16,879 bases of DNA, taken from the NCBI GenBank assembly GCA_016929465.1, contig JAFGIT010000041.1, positions 1 through 16,879 on the forward strand, in the 5' to 3' direction. The notes under the pieces were generated by a model. That model did no database searches. It had not been told where the DNA came from and saw nothing but the letters and a program-made list of their open reading frames with translations. Position numbers and translations under genes: made by a program. Below are positions 7,070 to 14,100 of the stretch, one piece after another (position 1 is the first letter of the stretch; the number at the start of each line of letters is the position of its first letter). Source of the DNA: Candidatus Coatesiibacteriota bacterium. Lineage in GTDB: Bacteria; B130-G9.

Positions 7070-9493
7070 CTATGACTTCCTGCCTATGAGCGCGTAGTCC
7101 TGGAATCCGAATAGCATACGGTCGATCTTGCTGAAATTGCGCTCAATGAGAGCCATCCCATCGCCTGCATCCGAGTGCGCTCCACCGCCGCTCAATTCGA
7201 GCCGCGCCTCCTGCGGGACGGGAGCCAAATTCTCGATCTTGACGACATCGACATCAGTTAGCGAGAAGCAGAACTCGAGCAGTTTCGGGTGAACCGGGAA
7301 GATGTGTGAGGGATCGAGCAAGAAGCTATTGGTAAGCGCGAGAATTGACCTCGGATCGATGGTCTCAACGACAAGCACGCCACCCGGAGCCAACTTACGG
7401 GCGATCAACTTGCAAAGTCGGACCACCATCGCAGGCTGTAGATGCTCAACGACCTGCGAACAAAATACGCCGCCGAGCGTGCCATCCTCGGCAGCCTCTA
7501 GATAGGCGACGATATCGCCCGTCTCGGCATCGAGCCCCTTCGCTTTGCAGACCTCGACCATCTCCGGATTCGAGTCGATTCCTTTGCACTCGATCCCCTC
7601 CTCGCTGAGAAGCTCGAGGAATTCTCCCCGACCGCAGCCAAGGTCGATTACCTCCCTGCAACCCTTGAATTGCGCTAGATAGCCTCTCTGCCTCTCCTTC
7701 AAGGCGGCGCTCTCTCCCCTGAAACGGTTCTCGAAAATTACATATTCGTCCTCGCTGAGGCCCGCATCAGCGTGAATGCCGCCATCGGCAGCAGCTGCCC
7801 CTTGAATTACAGCCCTTTGCTGTAGTGCCGTATCCTCTAATCTGCGCTTTATGAAGGCTATCTGATAATCGACTTCTTTCTGGCGCTGCGCGAATTCCGA
7901 TAATCTGGCCGAGTGCTCCTCCTGGGTCTTCTGCAAATTACCGCTCCAGGCCTTCTGGCTATCCCCGTTCTCGTTCAGAGTCGAGAGCCACTCGGCGTGC
8001 TCCTTGGCAGTGTTCTCGATGTTTGCGAGCCAGTCGGAATGGCTCTTCAGCTCGGTCTCCAGGGTCGATAGCCATTCCTTCTGTCTATCCGAATCGGAAT
8101 CCAGGTTGGTAAGCCAGTCCTTCAGAGAATCGGTGCTCTCACTGACGTTCGCAAGCCAGGTCTTGTTCGAATCAACGTCTTGAGAGAGGTTCGACAGCCA
8201 CTCTTCGGATTTGTCGATGCGCCCTTCGAGGTCCTTGACCCACTCGGAATTCTCGTGCTGGCGTATCTGAGCGTGCTCTATCTTCATGTCAACCGCTTCC
8301 ACTTGCAGCGAGAAGAATGAGTGCACATCCTGAACAGCATTGGCATTGAGCTGCAGTTGCTCTGCAAGAAGCTCGGCCTGGGCCTCACCTGTCTCGAACC
8401 TCTTGTCGTGCTTCCTTATGGAATCTTCCAGGATGTCAACACGCCTCTCATTCCCCTGCGATCTGACGTCGAGTGTCCTTAATCCCTCCTCCGTGACATC
8501 AATGCGACTCTCCGATCTTAGACAGCGTTGATCGAGAGAGATGATTTGCTCGGAATCGCTGTCAAGGCGCAGATCAATCGAGCTAAGATGAGACTCTGCC
8601 GCGTCAGCGCGAACCTCGACTGAGCCTATTCTCTCTATGGCGAGTCCAAGGCCGCCCTCCGTCGTATCGAGGCGCATCGAGAGTTGGTCTCTTAACTCAG
8701 AGATGCCCGATTGGAGACTCGCTATGCTCGCGTCCTGGGCGTCGCGCCGCTTTGCGCTAAGTTCACCCTGGCTTCGGAGAGTTGCCTCCGCTCTATCAAG
8801 CCTGTTCTCGCAGGCACCGAGCCTTGTATCCGTCTGCTCCTTGATACTCGCCGCCAACTCGCTCGAGCCATCAATGACGTCATTCAAAATCGATGTGACC
8901 TGAGAGTTGAATTCCTTCTGTTCCTGGAGAGCATCCCAAAGTGATGAAATCGCATCCGACATGGCAGCCACGCAGGCCAAGACATCTCGATTGAATTCCA
9001 TCTGGAGCTGGCCTTTGTGCTCAAACTCGCTCCCTCTTTTCATCAAGGAAAGTATCTGCGAGGAGTTAGCAGATGAAAACGAGGCCGAGAGCTGATTGAA
9101 GGCTTCCTGCTGAACGAAAAGGCCGTCAGTGTAGGTCTTGACCGGATACCTTATGGCCTTCAAGCCGAGTCGCTTTGGCAGACCGAGAACTCCGGGCCGG
9201 GTCGCGGCCAAATAGCTGCGGTCTATCGCCCAGTTTTCACGCTCTCTTTGCCTCAATTCGTCGGCCTGGTCGGCGAATTCCGCCGCCGTTCGACTGGACG
9301 GGGCTTTCGCTGATTCGAGTTCTTTCGCCGCGTCAGCCATCCCCGCAAATCGAGAGGAAATGGCCCCCCTCGACCTCTCGGAGCGTGTGTCCGGTGCGTC
9401 GCTGCACGCTGCATTGATCCATTCGAGCCGGTCGTCCTTCAATCGCGATATATATACTGCAAAAGCGTCGGTCTCGGCATTGATTTCAGTCAT
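7070..9493 (-). CDS. Long coiled-coil protein with C-terminal SAM methyltransferase domain
   Basis: The 807-residue protein is probably a cytoplasmic or membrane-associated enzyme acting on a surface glycan or its lipid-linked precursor. The last ~225 residues are a class I methyltransferase: a lead-in EDEYVIFENRFRG (581-593) and KERQRGYL (599-606), SAM motif VIDLGCGRGEFLEL (615-628), acidic ribose contact at D640 in CKGID, GDIVAYL (659-665) and CSQVVEHL (678-685). The N-terminal part has RPGVLGLPKRLG and VQQEAFN, which resemble methyltransferases of polysaccharide clusters. Between lie long coiled-coil stretches: heptad-spaced R-x-D-x-x-E units (about 224-371) and nine 14-residue EWLSNL-type repeats (417-542). 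The ATG at 9493 is supported by AGAGGA about 8 nt upstream. The combination recalls WbdD, where a coiled coil sets O-antigen length, but here the stalk precedes the methyltransferase and no kinase domain is seen. The substrate is inferred only. Confidence 0.9.
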   Translation of the reverse strand: MTEINAETDAFAVYISRLKDDRLEWINAACSDAPDTRSERSRGAISSRFAGMADAAKELESAKAPSSRTAAEFADQADELRQRERENWAIDRSYLAATRPGVLGLPKRLGLKAIRYPVKTYTDGLFVQQEAFNQLSASFSSANSSQILSLMKRGSEFEHKGQLQMEFNRDVLACVAAMSDAISSLWDALQEQKEFNSQVTSILNDVIDGSSELAASIKEQTDTRLGACENRLDRAEATLRSQGELSAKRRDAQDASIASLQSGISELRDQLSMRLDTTEGGLGLAIERIGSVEVRADAAESHLSSIDLRLDSDSEQIISLDQRCLRSESRIDVTEEGLRTLDVRSQGNERRVDILEDSIRKHDKRFETGEAQAELLAEQLQLNANAVQDVHSFFSLQVEAVDMKIEHAQIRQHENSEWVKDLEGRIDKSEEWLSNLSQDVDSNKTWLANVSESTDSLKDWLTNLDSDSDRQKEWLSTLETELKSHSDWLANIENTAKEHAEWLSTLNENGDSQKAWSGNLQKTQEEHSARLSEFAQRQKEVDYQIAFIKRRLEDTALQQRAVIQGAAAADGGIHADAGLSEDEYVIFENRFRGESAALKERQRGYLAQFKGCREVIDLGCGRGEFLELLSEEGIECKGIDSNPEMVEVCKAKGLDAETGDIVAYLEAAEDGTLGGVFCSQVVEHLQPAMVVRLCKLIARKLAPGGVLVVETIDPRSILALTNSFLLDPSHIFPVHPKLLEFCFSLTDVDVVKIENLAPVPQEARLELSGGGAHSDAGDGMALIERNFSKIDRMLFGFQDYALIGRKS
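7868..8245 (-). repeat. Nine tandem 42-bp (14-residue) coding repeats
   Basis: Residues 417-542 of the methyltransferase protein divide without gaps into nine 14-residue units: EWVKDLEGRIDKSE, EWLSNLSQDVDSNK, TWLANVSESTDSLK, DWLTNLDSDSDRQK, EWLSTLETELKSHS, DWLANIENTAKEHA, EWLSTLNENGDSQK, AWSGNLQKTQEEHS and a degenerate ARLSEFAQRQKEVD. Position 2 is Trp in the first eight and position 6 is Leu, Val or Ile in those. Fourteen residues is two heptads, so Trp and Leu fall regularly on one face. The copies have diverged in sequence but not in length. Confidence 0.92.
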
Positions 9494-9549
9494 ATTATCA
9501 GTCCTCTATATTGTCCAATTCAGTGCCCAGCACATTCGTACTCGATGAC

Positions 9550-9578
9550 ATTATAGCGGTTTCGGCGAGTTTTGTTAC
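9550..9578 (-). promoter_or_regulatory. Likely sigma-70 promoter of the methyltransferase gene
   Basis: On the minus strand GTAACA (9573-9578; 4 of 6) and a perfect TATAAT (9550-9555) are separated by 17 bp. Transcription would start near 9543, giving a leader of about 50 nt with the AGAGGA ribosome site before the ATG at 9493. The methyltransferase is therefore probably its own transcription unit, separate from the propeller gene upstream. Confidence 0.6.
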
Positions 9579-9617
9579 AGGTAGTTTCCAAAGCGCACAG
9601 GGGCGATCTCATTCGGG

Positions 9618-9658
9618 CTGATTGGCTCAGTTCGAGCCAATCAGATGATGGCTCGAAC
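9618..9658. repeat. Two overlapping, mutually exclusive hairpins
   Basis: Stem 1 is a perfect 11-bp inverted repeat, ctgattggctc (9618-9628) with gagccaatcag (9634-9644), loop 5 nt. Stem 2 is a perfect 9-bp repeat, gttcgagcc (9630-9638) with ggctcgaac (9650-9658). It uses five bases of the stem 1 right arm, so only one can form at a time. The site is 79 bp past the propeller stop and upstream of the methyltransferase promoter. No T tract follows on either strand, so it may be a factor-dependent terminator, mRNA-end protector or protein-binding dyad. Confidence 0.65.
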
Positions 9659-9736
9659 CGGGCCAACACGGTGAGAATCTGCAAGGCTGTCTTACGCCGT
9701 TTCAGGCATTCAGCACCCAGGAGGTGAAGTCCCGGA

Positions 9737-11044
9737 CTATTTCACAGTAATCTCATAGGTCGATATGCCCCCAATGAAGCGCATCGAATCTCGGACCGCA
9801 AGTGCGGAGAAGAACGTATATCTGCCTGGAGTAACGAGGCCATCCGTTGCCTCCAGAATGACCGCGCTGAAACTGAAGCCCTGCAACAAAGATGCCGGAT
9901 AATGATACATCGCTTCATCCCAGAATGGCCAGAAGAGGATTTTCCCGTTGAGTTCCATGGCGAGATAGATATCGACATCCATCGCCGGCCCGGAATTGGA
10001 CAGACGGGCGCTCGCATCTATTCTGTCCGGGACCTTGGTCTCGAAGACAGTTAGCCTCTGCGGAGGCAGGTCGCCGGCGTCAATCTTCGTAAGCCCATTC
10101 GGATGCCTTAGCCAGATATTCCCGTCGAGATCGATTAGCATCTGGCGGATGTCCATGTTGAGTAGGCCGTCTGCCACGGTGAATGTCTCCATCCTGTCTG
10201 GCGTGAATCTCGCGAGAAAAGTGTCGGAGGCAGCCCAGACAGTCTCCTCGTCCGATAGCACGAGTCGTCTATAGCTGTCTCCGGGAGCATAGACCTCTAC
10301 TCCGGAACCGGAGTAAGTGACTATCTGTCCGTCGGAGATCAGCCACAGCGAACCCAGACCATCTCTTGTCACTGGGTAGCTACCGGTCTCTGAAAGACCA
10401 TCGCCTGCGCCCAACTCCCTGGCCACCTGATGCGTGCCGAGGTTCGCCAGCTCCACGCCTCCGCCATTAACTCCGATCCATGCCTCCACTTTGGTTATGA
10501 TCAGTGCTGAGTTGATCGGCCCATTGGTAGATCTATACCTGCACATCGGGTGTGGGGCGGTCAACTCGAAGATGTCGGATGACGTCCGGCAGGGCTCCCC
10601 ATAGGATAGAATCGCATACGCGCTCGACTGAACGTCAAAGAGCAGGCCGTCGCAGGTGGTTGCACTTGGCAAGAAGACCCCGGAGAAAGACAGCCCCTCA
10701 TCCTCGGAGTAGTAATAGAGAAACCTGTCGCAGTTGTAGCCGTCAGCGACGCCTTGCTCCAAAAGGAGCATCTGGCCGGATGGATTGAAGTAGACGTCGG
10801 CTCCCCAATCGCCATTGAGTGTGGCCGAGCCTTCGATGGGCATCTGCTCCACGGAATCCCCATCGATTCTCAACAACCTCGAGGGATTCCCGAGGCATAT
10901 CCAGACCGCGCCTTCGGGCCCTACGGCAAAGGCGTGCTCCGTAATTTCCCCGGCAAGGTATGTGCTGATCTCGGCAGCGTCGCCCAATGCGATGCATCCG
11001 AATAGCAAACAGAACATGATTGAAGACAACACGATCCTATACAT
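9737..11044 (-). CDS. Secreted beta-propeller protein with C-terminal beta domain shared with the upstream protease
   Basis: The 435-residue protein starts with a signal peptide (hydrophobic 4-20, likely cut near GDAA at 21-24; LLFGC at 13-17 could alternatively be a poor lipobox). Propeller-blade signatures of the two-component-regulator propeller type follow: GPEGAVWI...LLRID (42-61), RDGLGSLWLISDGQIVTY (227-244), SDEETVWAASDTFLARF (264-280) and ADGLLNMDIRQML with DGNIWLRHPNGLTKID (291-322). Only a few blades are clear, so the count is uncertain. Residues about 327-435 are a separate beta domain resembling the penultimate domain of the protease. There is no kinase or membrane part, unlike many propeller sensors, so binding of a protein or glycan outside the cell is more likely. 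A strong AGGAGGG precedes the ATG. It lies 56 bp after the protease stop with no clear promoter between, indicating one operon. Confidence 0.83.
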   Translation of the reverse strand: MYRIVLSSIMFCLLFGCIALGDAAEISTYLAGEITEHAFAVGPEGAVWICLGNPSRLLRIDGDSVEQMPIEGSATLNGDWGADVYFNPSGQMLLLEQGVADGYNCDRFLYYYSEDEGLSFSGVFLPSATTCDGLLFDVQSSAYAILSYGEPCRTSSDIFELTAPHPMCRYRSTNGPINSALIITKVEAWIGVNGGGVELANLGTHQVARELGAGDGLSETGSYPVTRDGLGSLWLISDGQIVTYSGSGVEVYAPGDSYRRLVLSDEETVWAASDTFLARFTPDRMETFTVADGLLNMDIRQMLIDLDGNIWLRHPNGLTKIDAGDLPPQRLTVFETKVPDRIDASARLSNSGPAMDVDIYLAMELNGKILFWPFWDEAMYHYPASLLQGFSFSAVILEATDGLVTPGRYTFFSALAVRDSMRFIGGISTYEITVK

Positions 11045-11100
11045 CGTCTTTCCCTCCTATCAGAGCGAATCCTCAGTCAAATTCCCTTTATTCCAGAAAA

Positions 11101-14100
11101 TCAATACACGTAAACTCCCTGTGCAGAGACATCCGTCTGGCCAACCGAATCCATCACTTCAACAGCAACCTCGTATGCGCCTGCATACTCGTATCTGATC
11201 TCCATGATCGCCGCCTGGCCAAAATCTGAGTCCCAGGTACCGTCAGAGTCAATATCCCATCGATAGAGCAGCGCGCCGCCCGGCGTAACGTCATCGTATG
11301 ATGACGAGGCATCATAGACCACCAGTTCATTTTCCGATGCAGCAACAGGTGATACAGCGAGCGAGCAGCGCGGAGGTAAGTCAACCTGGGGCAGGACGAG
11401 GAATCCCTTCTGACTTGGGCTGCTCACGGGCGTGCCTGCCTCGTCGAATAGCTGACCTTCGATGAGCCAATACCCCTGTAGCCCTATCGCATCGGCCAGG
11501 CTATATATCCTGTGATCGACAAGTGTCATCGAGAGCGGCCCATCATGCGAGAAGTCGAGCGGGATGAAGTCCGGCATCGAATTCCAGGACGGGTAGTAAT
11601 GAAGCTTCCCATCCGAAGACACGAGCGCCGCCGTCAGGAAGTAATTGCCGATGATGTTCCCTGGGCTGGCTCTAAGGGCCAGGTTGATGGTGCTATTGGC
11701 CCTGAATTCAAAGTCATTGCAGAATATCTCGAGGTTGGGATCACACCCTATATCATTCATTACCTTGAAGCTGTCTATCATGACTAACGAGGCTGGTGCT
11801 CCAGTGTCGGTCTTCACCCTGATTCGGAACCTGCACTTCTCGGAATTCGAGGAGAAGATGGTAGAGACTTCATGCCATTTGTATCTCAAGAGGCTGGTTA
11901 TATCGAATGGCGTGATGTCCACCCAATCCCCATCCGGAAGTGCAGACGCCTCGACAATCACATCCACGCTCGGCGAAGAGTGGCTCTCCGAAAAAGTTAT
12001 CGTCAATGGACCTGAAGTCCACATTGGCGGCGAGACCAAAGCTGCATCAATCGACTCGACGTCTGCCGGTATGTCGGCATAGAAGTGGCCGGCCTCGGCG
12101 TCATTCCCGCCCAGTTCATTCCACTTCCAGACATCCTCCTCGCTTCGATAAACCGGCTTCAGGGACATCTTCGTCCACGGGCTGCCGTCAGCGAATCCCG
12201 TAGTGTATTCGTTCCACGGGGATCCAAATGTATAGAAGTATTCGGGCGATTCGGAATCGATCATGACATGGTTACCCACCTCGTCCAACATCTCAATAGT
12301 GAAGTGATAGTCTGCACACTTCACCAGGTCATTTACACGCACGGCGAAGTTCTTCTTAGGGCCACCGACGGTAATATTCATCAATTCTCCTGAATCGAGA
12401 GATTCGTATGAGAAAGTGCAGTCCACGGGCCGTGAAATGGTGCAGGAAGCGAGGGCATCCGACGCGCCAAACGGGACCAGGTTAAACCGAACAACTTCTG
12501 GGCGTGCGCAATCGCATGTCACCGTCTCGATCACCCAGAGCGGCTCCCTCTCGGTTCCGTGCGTCTCATCGTAGTAGCTGACCACAATCAAATCACCGTC
12601 AGTCACTCTGATCGTGTCATTCGCTGCATGCTTATCCTGATCTGTCACACAGATCTTCCCGGTGAATTTGGAGCTATTCCTGCTGACCTCATTCAATGTA
12701 GTTGTGATCGAGTCCTCCGCCTCCTCGGAGTTCACAATGACATCTACCATTTCCATCTGCTCCGGGTTCTGGTTCAGGTCGAGATCAATGAGCTCTATAT
12801 ACAGCTCGGTGCAAGTGCATCCGACCATCTCCCGGTCGAGCCTGATCACGCCTGAGTGGCAATCCCATAGCCCTTTGATCTTCACGTCATCGACGTACCA
12901 TCCCTCGTAGTTGGTATTCGAGTCGGTGTCCAATCTGAATCGCAGAGATGATTCGGCATTCCCGAAGTTTGGCAACGCGACAGTGATACTCTCCCACTGA
13001 TTCGAGTATCCGTTGACGGTCTCCAGTGTCTTCCATGAGGAGAAATCGGGGTTTTTGACTTCGATGTAACCGTAATCATATCCCGACTCGAGGGAGTAAT
13101 AGGTCTGGAAGGTCAAGGATGCACCTGGAAGCCACTCGAGGTTCTCGAGAACCAGTGCGCATTCCATGCTATCGGCGTAATCGCCCGACTCCGCGCCGCA
13201 GAACCAGGATGTTGAGCCGGAACTGGAGCGACGATTGGAGAGATGCCACTGGTCAATCCCATATAGGGATTGATGGACCCAATCTCCCTCGCCGTTTTCG
13301 CAGTCATCGTCGAGTACGACTCGTTCTCTCGGTGTCTCGAGTTCATAGTTGATGCCATCGTTATTCAGCAGCGAATAGTTTCCGACCTCGTCCCACAGCT
13401 CGAGATAGAATTGATAGACCGTGCACTCCTCCAGGCCGGAGATGACAATCTCGTGCTTGGTCGAGAATGACTCGATGTCCTGCGCAATCGCGGTGTTATC
13501 TATACCCAGGAAGTGAAGGATTGTCCTGCTTCGAGTATCGGTTTCGAATCGAATCACGCCGACTTCTGGACTTAGGCAGCCATACTCGTAGCTCGTGATC
13601 TGCGGCGCTTCGCAGTCGATATATGCCGTGGCGAGTACGGTCTGAGGCTCGTCACCGGACTGATACGGATCGACGTATGCAAACCATATTGTGTTTCCAT
13701 GGCCTACCTGAAGCGTTCCGGGAGCCCCATCGGATGATAGCTGAAGAGTCCCACTGAACCTGGGGGCATCGTTGGCGACCTCATGGAGGGTGAGCTCCGC
13801 CTCGACTCCGGTTTGCGCATTTCCGTACTTTATGTTCACCCCTTCACTGACCAGGGTATCCTGTCCTAGATCACTGTCGAGGAGAGTCAAATAGACCATC
13901 TGAGAACAAGTGTAACCCGGCTTGTCCGTAATCAGGACGCCACCCTTGCAGTCGCCCTCTGCGGTCACGGAGCAATTGTCGATATAGCAGCCCTCTCCCG
14001 TTGTATAGGAGTCCGAAGTGAAGCGGAAGCGCAGCCTGATCGTTTCACCTTCGTAGTAAGATAGAGAAGTCTCCTTGATTGACCAACTGCCGCTGCTTCC

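Noticed and set aside
7868-8245. 42-bp tandem repeats considered as a CRISPR array
   Set aside because: The units are in frame inside a gene, diverge at DNA level and have no spacers.
7070-9493. Calling the methyltransferase protein WbdD
   Set aside because: No kinase domain is visible and the coiled coil is N-terminal to the methyltransferase, the reverse of WbdD; only an analogy is justified.
9618-9658. Strong hairpin considered as an intrinsic terminator
   Set aside because: No T run follows on either strand; kept as a structured repeat instead.
9737-11044. Hybrid two-component sensor, because of the propeller motifs
   Set aside because: There is no transmembrane segment after the propeller, nor histidine kinase or receiver domain; the protein ends in a secreted beta domain.
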